The notes: generated by a model from the sequence alone, not told the origin. Positions 24,222 to 34,684 are shown, numbered from the stretch's first letter. The stretch is DNA of 64,000 nucleotides from JANNRA01 sp031401035 (GCA_031401035.1 JANNRA010000112.1:3536-67535); one strand, 5' to 3'. Translations and numbers: made by a program.

Positions 24222-27200
24222 GGCGCCACCTCAACGGCCTTGTTCGGGCTCTCGCCGAACATCTCCGGCGCGTAGAGGGCCTCGGCGCGCGTCGGCGGCA
24301 GGTCGAAGCGACCGCTCTGGTTCAAGCGCACATCGTACTCGACGCTCGTCCGCCCCTTGGGCAGGAACTGGAAGTAACCGCGGTAGGCGTCGAAACGGCG
24401 CTCGACGAAGTCCGGCGCTGCGACGTCGCTGCTGCCGCCGTTGGCGAGTTGGCTGTCGCGCGCCAGGCCAGTTCCGAGGTGCGAGGCGCCGGGGGGGATG
24501 GGATCGTCGAGCACCACCCAGGTCATGTCGCTCTGCGCCTCGACGTCGACGCGCACGCGCAGCCGGTCGCCGCGGCTCAGCCGGCCGACCTGGTGCGGAT
24601 CGAGCGGCGTCACCGTCTTGCTGATGCGATAGCCGCTCGACAGCGGCGCACCGAGGGGAATCGCCGCGCGCGAGGTGACGGTGATCCACGGCGCGCCGGC
24701 GCCGCGCTGCTCGACCGTCAGCGTCGCCGGCGCCGCCGGCCAGGCGAAGCGAGCCGGGCCGCCCGGGGTCGGGGCCCACGCGAGTTCCTCGCTCGCGGTG
24801 CCGAGGCGCAGCGCCGTCACACCGCTGACCGGCGTCGCCTCGAACGCCGCGGCGAAGCGGCGCAGGGCCAGCACGCCCCAGGCATTGGCCAACGTCGTGT
24901 CCCAGTGGCCGCGCCGTTGGCGCCCGAGGGCGCCGTGCAGCAGGCGTGCGGCGTCGTCCTTCCACAGGCCGAACTCGACGGTATGCAGCAGCAGGCGCAC
25001 GGCGTTCTGGTCGGCCGAGGCCATCAACCACCACAGCCCGTCGCCGGCCTCGTCGGAGAAGCCCATCGTCGTGCCCTGCAGGTTCAGGCGGGCGCGGACG
25101 ATCTGCTCCACCGCCGCCAGGCGCGCCGCGCGGTCGGGCAGCGTCGGCAGGCGCTGCAGGATGCTCCACCAGTCGAGCACCGCCGAGGTCGGCCACAGGT
25201 TGGGCTCGACGGAGATGCTGCCGAGCATGGCGGGATCGCCGGCGCCGAGTCGCGTCAGGGCGTCCAGGGCGGCGAGCTTACGCAGCGTCAGATCGGGCGC
25301 GCCCAGGGGCGACTCGCGACGGATGCTGCCCTCGACGAAACCGCGCAGGCCGGCGATGAGCCGGTCGCGCGTCGCGGCGGGGATCTCCCAGCCGGCCGCC
25401 GCGGTGATGGAGACGACGTAGGCGGTGAGGACTTCGCTGCCGTGGCTGAGGGTCGGAAAGAACTTCAGCAGGCCGTCGCCGTCGAGGTACGAGGGCAGGG
25501 CGGCGGCGAGCGTCGTCCAGCCCGCCTGGTCGTCGAGGCCGACGCGGATCGAGGTCTGCTGCTCGAGGCATGTGTATGGGTAGCGGCGCAGGTAGTCGGC
25601 GACACCGCCGGCCGTACCGGCGAGCGAGGCGGCAGCAGCGACGACCAGCCCGCCGCGGCTCGGGAAGGCGTCGGCGGGGCGCGCCACCGGTATGCGCAGC
25701 GGCTGGTCGGCGCGCAGCAGCGTCGCTTGCAGTGTGCGCACCGGTACCGCCTCGCGCACCTGCTGGGTGACGGCGAGGCGGTCGGCGACGCCGCCGGCGA
25801 CGGCCTGCACGGTGTAGCGCAGCTGGTCGCCGTCGGCCGGGACGATGACCGGCCACTCGACGACGCGCGATTCACCCGGCGCGAGCGTCAGCGCCTGCGG
25901 CGCCAAAACCTGTTGCGGCGGCGTCTCCCCTGGAGGGCGGCGCCCCGTCGGCGCCTGTTGGATGGAGGCCGCCCCACCCGATGCAACAGGCGCCGACGGA
26001 GCGGCGCCCTCCAGGGACCCGGGTGCGGCGTCGGTTGCGGGCGATTCCACCGTCAGCGACACCTGCACCTCGAGCGGCCGATCGGTGGTGTTGCGCAGCG
26101 TGAACTGGGCCGGGAAGCGGTCGCCGTGGCGGACCAGCGGCGGCAGGCCGCTGAGCAGCATCAGTTCCTGCGTCGTGCGGATCTCGGTGGCGCCGCTGCC
26201 GAAGCGGCCGAGGCCGGCGGTGGCGACGGCGACGATGCGGAAGGCGGTGAGCGAGTCGTTGAGCGGCACCTCGACCGTGGCATGCCCCTGCGCATCGAGC
26301 GGCACGCGACCGCTCCACAGCAGCAGCGTGTCGAACAACTCGCGCGTCGCCTGCCGGCCGCCGCCGCCGCCTGCCGGCAGCGCCTTGCGGCCGTAATGGC
26401 GTTTGCCGATCACCTCGAGCTGCGCGGTGGCGGTGCGGACATCGTAACCGCGCCGCCCCATCATCGCCTCGAGCAGGTCCCAGCTGGGGTTGGGCGCCAA
26501 TTCGAGCAGGCCCTCGTCGACCGCCACCAGCGCCACCTCGCTGCCCGGCGGCGGCGGGGCGCCGTCGCCGTCGCGCACCGCGACGCGCACCACGGCGGTG
26601 TCGCGGACGCGATAGGTCGGCCGGTCGGCCTGCACGTCGACGCTGAGGGCGTGCGCGCGCCAGCCGACGCGGATCTCGGCGAGGCCGAGCTTGAAAGCCG
26701 GCTTGCCGAGGTCGACCATCGCCGTCGGCTGCGTGTCGGCGACGCGCCCGCGCACCGCCAGCACCGAGATGAATGTATTGGGCGCGTACGGCCCCAGCAC
26801 CGGCACCTCGACGCGCGGCTCGCCGCCGCCGATCTGCAGCACGCGCGCCTCGGCGATGCCCTCGCGCTCCACCGTCACCAGCGCCGTGGCGCGCTGGAAG
26901 GGCATGCGCACCTGCAGGCGCGCCGTCTCGCCCGGGGCGTATTCGCGCTTCTCGGGCAGCACATCCATGCGGTCGGCGGCGTCGACGGCGAAGCCGCCCG
27001 GGTCGTCGCCGTCGACGTAGACGCTGCTGTGCGCCGCGGCGCCGCGGCCGGCGTCGTCGCGCACGCGCACCTGCAGGATGATCTCGCCGTCGGCCGGCGC
27101 TGCGGCGCGGCAGGCGAACAGGCCCTGCGCGTCCGTGGCGCCGGCGCAGACGCGCCCCAGCGGCGTCGTCTCTTCGACGTGCTCGTAGCCGTAGAAGCCG

Positions 27201-29995
27201 CCGACGAGGCGCTTGCGGTGCGAGTAGTAGCGGTGCCGGAAGGCGTCGACCTCCACCGCCACATCGGCCACCGGCCGGCCGCGCGTGTCGAGCACGGCGA
27301 CCTTGGCGTCGAGGCCGTCGCGCTGCCCGGCCCAGTGTTCGGCGGCGATGCCGGGCAGCAGCGCCGCCGGCCACAACGGCGTCGTCGCCGCGGCGGTCTG
27401 TACCTCGCCGTTGGGGTCGCGGTACTCGATCTCGGCGACCAGTTCGCGCGGCGTCTGCACCGCCGGCAGGCCGCCGATCTCGGCCCGCGCCGTGCCGGCG
27501 GCGTCGAGCGTCAGCGTCTGCGTGCTCAGCACGGCGGTCGACTCGGCGCTGTCCGACGCCTGCTCCTCCGACTGGCGCTGGCGCACGACGCCTTCGCGCA
27601 CGGCCCCGTTGGCGAAAGTGAACGACTCGAAGGCCGCGTTGCGCGGCGCCGCGCGCTCGCGCACCTGGGCGCGCAGCACCACCGGCAGCTCGCCGGCGGC
27701 GCCGCCGGCGAGATAGCGGACGGCGAGGTCGACCGGCGCGGAGGGGGCGGCGACCAGCGGCTCGGCCGGCAGTTGCACCGTCGCCTTCATCAGCGGCACG
27801 CGGAACTGCTCGACGCGGAAGCTGCCGGCGGTGACCTCGCGGCCGGCGGCGTTGGCCATGGCGATCTCGTACTGGCCGAGCTTGGCGCCGGGCGGGATCG
27901 GCCAGTCCTGGGTGGCGAGGCCGTCGCCGTCCCAGCTGAGCGGGAGGTCGTAGGTCTCGCTGCTGCCGAGGTGGCGCACGATCGCCTTCACCGGCCGCGC
28001 CTCGCCCTCGACCGCGGCGAAGCCGGCCAGCGTCTGGGCGCGCAGGACGTGCTTCATGTGCACCGTGTCGCCGGCGCGGAAGAGGGCGCGGTCGAGGATG
28101 GTGTGCGCCAGCACCGGCGCGTCGTCGCGCTCGGCGGGCAGATTGAAGCGCCACGCTTCGAGGCCGCGCCCCCAGGACGAGTGGACGAAGCCGAGGTCGC
28201 CGCTGGTTTCGGCGGTGACCAGCAGGCCGCCGTCGAGGCCGGTCAGCGCCGCGGCGGAGTAGTGGTCGCGGTAGTCGATGCCGGTGAAGTCCTTGTAGCG
28301 GTCGCCGTCGGGACAGTACTTCGCCGCGCCCGGCGCCGGCAGGCCGGTGAAGCGCGCCAGGCCCTGCGCGTCGGTGACGCCGCTGGCGAGCACCGCGCCG
28401 CTGCAGTCCTGCACCGCGACGCGCGCGCCGGCAACCGGCGCCGCCGCGTCGAGCGTCGTCACCCAGGCCAGCGCGTTCTCGCGCGCCCACTTGAAGTGAA
28501 CCGCCAGGTTGGTGACCAGGGCACCGCCCGGCACGAACAGCGGCTTGTCCTCGCCGAGCAGCGCGGCACCGAGGCGCGGGCTGCTGAGTTCGACGAGATA
28601 GAGGCCGGGCCGGTCGAACGGGATGCCGACCACCTGCATCGTCTCCGGCCCGTCGGGCTGCGGCAGCGTGAAGCTGCGCGACGCGGTGCCGGCGGGCAGG
28701 TCGGCGAACATCGAGCGGTCGCGCCGCGCCGCCGCCAGGCGGTGCAGCCAGGGCAGCACGTCCTCGGCACGCTCGACGCGTGCGACGCTGCCGCCGAGGC
28801 GGGCGTACAGGTCCCGCACTGTTGCCGCCCAGCCGTCGGGGCGCTCGCGCGTCGCCCGCACCTCCTGGCCGCGCAGGTCGGGCTCGAGGTTGCGGATGGT
28901 CACCGGCAGGGCCGGGTCGGCCTCGGCCTCGAGCAGGCCGAAGCGAGCGGCGAACCTGGCCAGCGGCGGGTAGGGGGCGGTCTGCACCGTCGTCGGCGTG
29001 TCGGCGAGGGCGCGACCGGCGTCGTCGCGCAGATCGCTGGGCAGGGCGAGGCGCAGGGTGGTCGAGGCGGGGAAGGGCGGCGCGAACTCGACGGCCGAGA
29101 CGAAGTCGCTCGGCGTGTCCGCGGCGATCGGATCGCGGCTGGTGCCCTCGTCGCCGACCAGGCGCACCTGCCGCGCGGTCTCCCACGCCACCGGGGCGCT
29201 GAAGCGCAGCGCGATCGGCGTCAGCGGCGTGCAGTCGGCCTTGGCGTTCTCGCGCTCGCAGGTCACCTCGGCGGTGAAGCGCGGGCGGGTCTGGTAGGAC
29301 AGCACCTGGTCGGCGGCGGTGGCGATGCCGGACGGGCTGGCGATGCCGGCGCCCCACACCAGGCGCACCGCGGCGGCGTCGGGGAAGGTCTGCCGCGCCG
29401 CCAGCAGCACGAACGGCGGCGTCGGCTTCATCCAATAGGGCAGGCCGGCGACGACCGCCTCGCGCTCGGGGCCGTCGAGGAGGCGGACGCCGACGCGTTC
29501 GCTCAGTCCCGCCACCTCGAAACCGGCGCGGGCGAGGATCGAGTCCGGCGTCGCCTCGCCGTCGAGTTGCAGGACGAAGACCTGCTGCGCGTCGATGCGG
29601 TCGCTACCGTCGCCCGGCACCGCCGCGGTGATCGCCGGTCCGCCGGTGGAGAAAGCGAAGCGCGCCGGCGTCACCGCCGCGCCGGCGCGGCTCTTCAGGT
29701 CGGCGCGCAGCGCGAAGGTGCAGCGGGTGCCGGCGGGCAGGTCGCGCTCGAAGTCGTAGGCCCAGGTGCGTACGTCGACCCAGCGCGCCGTGCCCGGCAC
29801 CGCGCACTCGACGGCGAACGGCGCCGCGACGTCGCGCAGGTCGCCGAAGGGCACCATCGGCGCCGAGAACACCGCCGTCGCCTGGCGCACCTGCTTCACC
29901 TCGCCCTGCGGCGCGAAGCGCTCCACCGTCACCGCCGCCGGCGCCGCCGTCGCGGCCCCCACCATCATCAGGATCACCGCCGCCAGTTGCCGCAT
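24218..29995 (-). CDS. yfhM: Alpha-2-macroglobulin family protein (YfhM-like)
   Basis: 1925 residues from MRQLAAVILMMVGAATAAPA, a signal peptide without a lipobox Cys, so probably periplasmic rather than lipidated. The open frame upstream of this ATG (46 codons) has no features. MG-type beta domains precede a bait region and the thioester motif YTCLEQQTS near residue 1475, followed by the alpha/alpha-toroid. It is thought to trap attacking proteases while PbpC repairs peptidoglycan. It is longer than the roughly 1650-residue E. coli protein. A palindromic element is inserted in frame at 25930-26014. Confidence 0.93.
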   Translation of the reverse strand: MRQLAAVILMMVGAATAAPAAVTVERFAPQGEVKQVRQATAVFSAPMVPFGDLRDVAAPFAVECAVPGTARWVDVRTWAYDFERDLPAGTRCTFALRADLKSRAGAAVTPARFAFSTGGPAITAAVPGDGSDRIDAQQVFVLQLDGEATPDSILARAGFEVAGLSERVGVRLLDGPEREAVVAGLPYWMKPTPPFVLLAARQTFPDAAAVRLVWGAGIASPSGIATAADQVLSYQTRPRFTAEVTCERENAKADCTPLTPIALRFSAPVAWETARQVRLVGDEGTSRDPIAADTPSDFVSAVEFAPPFPASTTLRLALPSDLRDDAGRALADTPTTVQTAPYPPLARFAARFGLLEAEADPALPVTIRNLEPDLRGQEVRATRERPDGWAATVRDLYARLGGSVARVERAEDVLPWLHRLAAARRDRSMFADLPAGTASRSFTLPQPDGPETMQVVGIPFDRPGLYLVELSSPRLGAALLGEDKPLFVPGGALVTNLAVHFKWARENALAWVTTLDAAAPVAGARVAVQDCSGAVLASGVTDAQGLARFTGLPAPGAAKYCPDGDRYKDFTGIDYRDHYSAAALTGLDGGLLVTAETSGDLGFVHSSWGRGLEAWRFNLPAERDDAPVLAHTILDRALFRAGDTVHMKHVLRAQTLAGFAAVEGEARPVKAIVRHLGSSETYDLPLSWDGDGLATQDWPIPPGAKLGQYEIAMANAAGREVTAGSFRVEQFRVPLMKATVQLPAEPLVAAPSAPVDLAVRYLAGGAAGELPVVLRAQVRERAAPRNAAFESFTFANGAVREGVVRQRQSEEQASDSAESTAVLSTQTLTLDAAGTARAEIGGLPAVQTPRELVAEIEYRDPNGEVQTAAATTPLWPAALLPGIAAEHWAGQRDGLDAKVAVLDTRGRPVADVAVEVDAFRHRYYSHRKRLVGGFYGYEHVEETTPLGRVCAGATDAQGLFACRAAAPADGEIILQVRVRDDAGRGAAAHSSVYVDGDDPGGFAVDAADRMDVLPEKREYAPGETARLQVRMPFQRATALVTVEREGIAEARVLQIGGGEPRVEVPVLGPYAPNTFISVLAVRGRVADTQPTAMVDLGKPAFKLGLAEIRVGWRAHALSVDVQADRPTYRVRDTAVVRVAVRDGDGAPPPPGSEVALVAVDEGLLELAPNPSWDLLEAMMGRRGYDVRTATAQLEVIGKRHYGRKALPAGGGGGRQATRELFDTLLLWSGRVPLDAQGHATVEVPLNDSLTAFRIVAVATAGLGRFGSGATEIRTTQELMLLSGLPPLVRHGDRFPAQFTLRNTTDRPLEVQVSLTVESPATDAAPGSLEGAAPSAPVASGGAASIQQAPTGRRPPGETPPQQVLAPQALTLAPGESRVVEWPVIVPADGDQLRYTVQAVAGGVADRLAVTQQVREAVPVRTLQATLLRADQPLRIPVARPADAFPSRGGLVVAAAASLAGTAGGVADYLRRYPYTCLEQQTSIRVGLDDQAGWTTLAAALPSYLDGDGLLKFFPTLSHGSEVLTAYVVSITAAAGWEIPAATRDRLIAGLRGFVEGSIRRESPLGAPDLTLRKLAALDALTRLGAGDPAMLGSISVEPNLWPTSAVLDWWSILQRLPTLPDRAARLAAVEQIVRARLNLQGTTMGFSDEAGDGLWWLMASADQNAVRLLLHTVEFGLWKDDAARLLHGALGRQRRGHWDTTLANAWGVLALRRFAAAFEATPVSGVTALRLGTASEELAWAPTPGGPARFAWPAAPATLTVEQRGAGAPWITVTSRAAIPLGAPLSSGYRISKTVTPLDPHQVGRLSRGDRLRVRVDVEAQSDMTWVVLDDPIPPGASHLGTGLARDSQLANGGSSDVAAPDFVERRFDAYRGYFQFLPKGRTSVEYDVRLNQSGRFDLPPTRAEALYAPEMFGESPNKAVEVAP
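25930..26014. repeat. Palindromic element inside the alpha-2-macroglobulin gene (IQQAPT family)
   Basis: 31-base arms at 25930-25960 and 25984-26014 agree in 29 of 31 positions around a 23-base loop. The element is read through in frame and encodes SLEGAAPSAPVASGG then IQQAPTGRRPP, a low-complexity insert between two beta domains. The copy at 16640-16714 is intergenic and in opposite orientation. This behaviour resembles the protein-coding palindromic elements described in Rickettsia. Confidence 0.9.
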
Positions 29996-30021
29996 GGGGA
30001 CGTTTGTCCACTGCCGCCGGT

Positions 30022-30057
30022 GAATCCGCAAGCTCCTCGCGGGTGGAATCCGCAAGC
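30022..30057. repeat. Short direct repeat in the divergent A2M / ELWxxDGT promoter gap
   Basis: GAATCCGCAAGC occurs at 30022-30033 and 30046-30057, 24 bases apart, followed each time by a GC-rich word (TCCTCGCGGG, GGCTCGCCCGC). It lies about 27 bases before the alpha-2-macroglobulin ATG. It may be another dispersed repeat or a regulatory site. Nothing else recognisable lies in the 205-base gap, apart from an AT-richer stretch just before the plus-strand gene. Confidence 0.4.
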
Positions 30058-30200
30058 GGCTCGCCCGCGAAGGCAGGGACCTGGAGACGGAGGCTAACGC
30101 TGGGCCGATTGGGATCCGCGCACGGCCGCGCAATCCGAATTACAGCGGGAATTCATACTGCCGCTTGCCATTCATTACGAGTTGCAGGCTAAAAGGATCC

Positions 30201-33200
30201 GTGCGCGTTTCGTGGCCGCTCGTCGCGGGCCTTGCGCTGGTTGCGGCGGTGCCGGCCGTAGCGCAGTCGCCCGCCTACTTGGTCAAGGACATCAACCGTG
30301 CGTCGGTCGATCCCTTCACGTCGGGGGCCTACCCCCTGGGCTTCGTCCTTCTCGGCGGGCGTGCCTACTTCACTGCCGGCGATGCCGCGCACGGTCGCGA
30401 GTTGTGGCGCTCTGACGGTACGCCTGGCGGCACCACCTTGGTAGCTGACCTAAATCCGGGCCAGGATGACAGCTCGCCGCGCGACCTCACCGTCATCGAT
30501 GGGGCGCTGTGGTTCCGCGCCTGGGATGGCCGTCGGGGTTGCGGCGTGTGGCGTAGCGACGGCAGTCCCGCCGGGACGCGGCTGGTGGCGATCGTGCACG
30601 GTCGCTTCTTCGAGTGCGCCGAGGACGCACGCGAGGGCGGGCAGCCGACCGGATTCGCCGGAATCGCCGGCGCGGTGTTGTTTGCAGCCCGCATCGGCGA
30701 TGGCGGCAGCGAATTGTGGCGCACTGACGGCACGGAGGCCGGCACTGAGCCGTTGCTCGACATCAACCCGGGCGACGCTCCCAGTATGCCTCGCGGCTTG
30801 GTGACCCATGGCGGGGCGGTGTACTTTGCCGCCGACGACGGCGTCCGGGGCACGGAGCTGTGGCGCAGCGACGGCACGGCAGCGGGGACGCGCCTGGTGC
30901 GCGATATCGATCCCGGTGCGCCATCGGGCCTCCAGCCGGCGTCCCTCGCCGACCCGTACTTCTTTCCTGTGCGGCTGTATGTCGTGAGCGGCGGCCTCGT
31001 GTTCGCGGCCTTCGACAGCACACATGGCGTGGAGCTGTGGCGCAGCGATGGCAGCGAAGCAGGGACGTCGATGCTGCTCGACAGCGAACCAGACTCGCTT
31101 CTCAACGGGCTGCGATTCATGGGTCGAATCGTCCCACCCTTCGTGGCGCTCGATGCGGGTTCCGTCGCCTTCTTCAGCGTCACCGCCACCGAGGCGCCGG
31201 CCCGCCTTCTCGTCTGGCGCAGCGATGGCACCGCGCTGGGCACCACGGCGATGGCCGCGGTAGACTATATGAGTCCGGGGTACATCGGCTCCCCGCCAGG
31301 GGATGCCGCGCGCCTCGGAACAGGACTGGTTTTCAGGGTCGCCGAGCAGGGCGCTACTTCCCTCTGGCGCGTCGATGGTGCGGGCGGCGAGCCGCAGCGC
31401 GTCACCGTGCCCACGCTTCGCGTCGGTGCCATGACGGTGCTGGGCCAGCAGGTGCTGTTCTTCGCCAGCACCGGAACCTCCCGGTGTGGTCTGTGGCGCA
31501 GCGACGGCACACAGGCCGGAACGATTCTGCTGCGCGACGTCGCACCCACTCGCGGCGAGTGTCCGGAGGACTTCGACATCGAGCTGCCCGGACACCGCAC
31601 CGCGGTGGTTGATGGGCGGGTGCTGCTGGCGGCGGACGAGGACGAGCAGGGGGTGGAACTGTTCGCCAGCGATGGCAGCGTCTCGGGAACGGGTCTGCTG
31701 GGGGACCTCAACGACACTCGTCTGCGCACGGGTGGCGTTGGTCTGGAGCTACATGGGTCCTTGGACGATCGTCTCTTCTTCTCGACCTTCGGCGGCGCGG
31801 CATCGGACCTGGATACCGTAGGCGCGCCTACCGGACTCTGGGCTACCGATGGCACGCAAGCGGGAACGGTGCTCCTCGGCGAGATGACTCCGTGGTGGGG
31901 CGGCGCGGTCGGCGATTACTTCGTCCTCGCCGGCCCAGATGGCGTTGGATCTGCGATCTGGGCGAGTGATGGTACTCCAGCCGGAACGCGGGTGATCGCC
32001 TCTGGCGTCGGAGTGAGTCGCGCCCCGATCACCACGTCCAAGGGGCTCTTCCTCCAGGTCAACAGCCCCAGCGAGTCCGAGCGCCAACTCTGGCGCAGCG
32101 ACGGAACGGCCTCGGGGACGAAGCGCGTCATCGGGTTCCCCTTGGAGGGCTACTCGACGTCCTTTGGCGCCTGGGCCGCCTTTGGCCGTGGCCTGGTCTT
32201 CATCATCAATAATCGGGACGGAGGCGAGTTGTGGCATACCGACGGAACGATCGGCGGCACCGATCGCATCGAGGTGTTTCCCAACGCCGTCGCTGACGCG
32301 ATGATGGAAGTCGACGGGACACTCTTCCTCCACGTTCTTCCCTTTGGCGCTGCCAGGGGCAGCCAACTGTGGCGAACTGATGCAACGGTGGCCGGCGCAG
32401 TGCTCATCCAAGATTTCGCGACCTCGCCGACGCCGGCTCGCGTGTTCTGGCTCGCCGCAGGACCTGGCGCTCTCTTCTTCTCCGCTGGAGACGTGCTGTC
32501 CGGACTCGAACTCTGGCGTTCCGACGGAACCGCCCCTGGCACGCGGCGCGTGCGCGATGTCGCGCCGGGTCCGACTGGTGCGCTGGTGGATCCGGCTGGA
32601 AGGATTCTCCAGCAGACCGGCGTGGCCCGCGGCGCGCTGGTGTTCATCGCCGACGACGGGGCGCACGGTCCAGAGCCGTGGCGAAGCGACGGCACGGAGG
32701 CGGGGACGACGCTGCTGCGCGATTTCGACCCGCGCCTGCCCGTGGCGCTGGCTAACGGCTTGGCGCTGTCGCTGGCGGACGTCGGCGACCGAGTCCTGTT
32801 GGCACCCCTTGACCGCGACGCCGGCGTCGAGCCGTGGATCACCGACGGCACGGCCCCGGGTACGCGCCGCCTGGCTGACATCGCACCAGGGGTCCGCTCG
32901 GGGTTGAAGAGCGGGGCGCCCTTCGCCTCCACGCGCACCCATGTATTCTTCGGCGCCGATGACGGGAGCAGTGGCTACGAGCTGTGGGCCATGCCGCGCG
33001 GCGCCTTCGAGGGCGGCGGCTGCGCCGGCGATTGCAACGGCGACGGACGCGTCGCCATCGACGAACTGGTACGTGGGGTTGGGATCGCACTCGGCACTAC
33101 CGCCCTCGACACCTGCCTCGGGTTAGACGCCGACGTGGATGAGACCGTGTCGATCGCCGAGCTGGTCGGCTCCGTTGCCGACGCGCTCGGCGGGTGCTGA
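30201..33200 (+). CDS. Secreted ELWxxDGT-repeat protein with C-terminal EF-hand (dockerin-like) tail
   Basis: 999 residues from a GTG with AAAAGGA six bases upstream. An ATG 12 codons earlier is in frame but has no ribosome site. A signal peptide ending AVPAVAQ is followed by about 17 repeats of the form ELWRSDGTxxGT, spaced 45-60 residues, which probably fold as a beta-propeller-like structure. The C-terminus carries paired calcium loops, DCNGDGRVAIDELVRGV and DADVDETVSIAELVGSV, framed by Cys residues. The same kind of tail ends the metalloprotease at 59300-60448. Function unknown; surface or extracellular location is likely. Confidence 0.85.
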   Translation: MRVSWPLVAGLALVAAVPAVAQSPAYLVKDINRASVDPFTSGAYPLGFVLLGGRAYFTAGDAAHGRELWRSDGTPGGTTLVADLNPGQDDSSPRDLTVIDGALWFRAWDGRRGCGVWRSDGSPAGTRLVAIVHGRFFECAEDAREGGQPTGFAGIAGAVLFAARIGDGGSELWRTDGTEAGTEPLLDINPGDAPSMPRGLVTHGGAVYFAADDGVRGTELWRSDGTAAGTRLVRDIDPGAPSGLQPASLADPYFFPVRLYVVSGGLVFAAFDSTHGVELWRSDGSEAGTSMLLDSEPDSLLNGLRFMGRIVPPFVALDAGSVAFFSVTATEAPARLLVWRSDGTALGTTAMAAVDYMSPGYIGSPPGDAARLGTGLVFRVAEQGATSLWRVDGAGGEPQRVTVPTLRVGAMTVLGQQVLFFASTGTSRCGLWRSDGTQAGTILLRDVAPTRGECPEDFDIELPGHRTAVVDGRVLLAADEDEQGVELFASDGSVSGTGLLGDLNDTRLRTGGVGLELHGSLDDRLFFSTFGGAASDLDTVGAPTGLWATDGTQAGTVLLGEMTPWWGGAVGDYFVLAGPDGVGSAIWASDGTPAGTRVIASGVGVSRAPITTSKGLFLQVNSPSESERQLWRSDGTASGTKRVIGFPLEGYSTSFGAWAAFGRGLVFIINNRDGGELWHTDGTIGGTDRIEVFPNAVADAMMEVDGTLFLHVLPFGAARGSQLWRTDATVAGAVLIQDFATSPTPARVFWLAAGPGALFFSAGDVLSGLELWRSDGTAPGTRRVRDVAPGPTGALVDPAGRILQQTGVARGALVFIADDGAHGPEPWRSDGTEAGTTLLRDFDPRLPVALANGLALSLADVGDRVLLAPLDRDAGVEPWITDGTAPGTRRLADIAPGVRSGLKSGAPFASTRTHVFFGADDGSSGYELWAMPRGAFEGGGCAGDCNGDGRVAIDELVRGVGIALGTTALDTCLGLDADVDETVSIAELVGSVADALGGC

Positions 33201-33331
33201 GCGGAGGGCTCGCCGTCAGCGCGCCGGATCGAACGCCGAAGCGGCGGTAGCCGGCCGCTCGCGCCGCGAAATCGCCGCTTCGCCCGGCCGGGCTTCCGTC
33301 TCCGGGTGGGCTCGGATAGGCCTCACCGTTC

Positions 33332-34684
33332 ATGGCGCAGCGCGAGGTGCCGGTCGGCACCAAGGTCCGCTACGGGCTCGGCGAGCTCGGGCTGAATCTG
33401 AAGAACGAGGTCGTCAATCGCTACCTGCTGTTCTTCTACGCCGACACGCTGCTGGTGAATCCGGCCCTGGTCGGTCTGATGATGCTGCTCGGCAAGGTCT
33501 GGGACGCCGTCACCGACCCGGCCATGGGCTACCTGTCGGACACGACGCGCTCGCGCTGGGGCCGGCGCCGTCCCTACGTGCTCATCGGCGCGCTGCCGAT
33601 GGGCTTCTTCTTCTACCTGCTCTTCGCGCCGCCGCTCGGGCTGAGTTCGTCCGGGCTGCTCTGGTACCTGCTCGCCGTCACCGTCGCGCTCTACACCTTC
33701 TTCACCATCTTCACGATTCCATATCTCGCCTGTGGCGCCGAGCTGGCGCGCGGCTACCACGAGCGCACGGCGGTGGTGCAGATCCGCTCGCTGTGCGGCC
33801 TGGTCGGCGGCATCGTCGGCGCGGCGCTGCCGTTGGCGCTGGTCAGCGGCAGCGCCGACGTGCGCGGCGGCTATGCGCAGATGGCGCTGGTGCTCGGCAT
33901 CGTCATCGCGGCGGTGACCCTGGTGCCGGCGCTGACGGTGCGCGACGAGGGCCGCGAGCGGCTGCCCGACGCCAGCCTGGCGCACTTCGTCGCCGGCCTG
34001 CGCCACACCTTCGCCAACCGCGACTTCCGCATCATCTTCGCGGTCTTCTGCCTGATGACCACCTCCGGCGCGATGGGCACGGCGATCCAGATCATCGTCG
34101 TCAAGTACCGCCTCGGCCTGGAGGCGCAGTTTCCGTACATCGCGCTCACCTTCGGCCTCAGCTACGCGCTGTCGTTTCCGTTCTGGCTGGCGGTGTCGCA
34201 GCGCCTCGGCAAGAGCCGGGCGCTGCGCCTCGGCCTGATGCTCGGCTGCGTGGCGCCGTTCGGCTGGTTGCTGGTGCAGCCGGGGCAACTCGGCGCCATG
34301 CTGGCATTCATGGTCGTCGCCGGCGCGGCGACCGGCTGCCTGACGCTGGCGGGGTCGCAGGCGATCGACGTCGTCGACGTCGACGAGTTGCACACCGGCG
34401 AGTCGCGCGCCGGCGCCTACTTCGGCATCTGGGCCTTCGGGCTCCAGTTGGCGGTGGCGGTCGGGCAGTTCTGCGCCGGCATCCTGCTCGACCTGGTCGG
34501 CTATGTGCCCGGGCCGAGGCAGTCGCCCGACACGCGGTGGTGGCTGGTCATGCTCGTCGGCCCGCTGCAGGCGCTGGTCACCTTCACCGGCCTGCTCGTC
34601 TTCCGCCGCGTCCGTTTCGAGGAGGGCGACGTCGCCCAGGTGCAGGCTGCCCTGGCCGCCCGCCGCGCCGCGACGGACCCCTGA
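33332..34684 (+). CDS. GPH-family (MelB-like) sugar:cation symporter, MFS fold
   Basis: 450 residues with about twelve membrane spans. The N-terminus KVRYGLGELGLNLKNEVV and the loop VWDAVTDPAMGYLSDTTRSRWGRRRPY are the glycoside-pentoside-hexuronide symporter signature (D-P...G-x-x-S-D...R-x-G-R-R-R-P). It probably brings in a sugar or glycoside with a cation. It could serve the xylA/xylB pathway in the same window, but it is 14 kb away and no direct link is visible. Confidence 0.9.
   Translation: MAQREVPVGTKVRYGLGELGLNLKNEVVNRYLLFFYADTLLVNPALVGLMMLLGKVWDAVTDPAMGYLSDTTRSRWGRRRPYVLIGALPMGFFFYLLFAPPLGLSSSGLLWYLLAVTVALYTFFTIFTIPYLACGAELARGYHERTAVVQIRSLCGLVGGIVGAALPLALVSGSADVRGGYAQMALVLGIVIAAVTLVPALTVRDEGRERLPDASLAHFVAGLRHTFANRDFRIIFAVFCLMTTSGAMGTAIQIIVVKYRLGLEAQFPYIALTFGLSYALSFPFWLAVSQRLGKSRALRLGLMLGCVAPFGWLLVQPGQLGAMLAFMVVAGAATGCLTLAGSQAIDVVDVDELHTGESRAGAYFGIWAFGLQLAVAVGQFCAGILLDLVGYVPGPRQSPDTRWWLVMLVGPLQALVTFTGLLVFRRVRFEEGDVAQVQAALAARRAATDP

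Noticed and set aside
24449..30097. An 1882-codon open frame antisense to the alpha-2-macroglobulin gene
   Set aside because: High GC leaves the antisense frame open; its product is Arg/Gly/Asp/His-rich with no domain, while the opposite strand encodes a clear protein.
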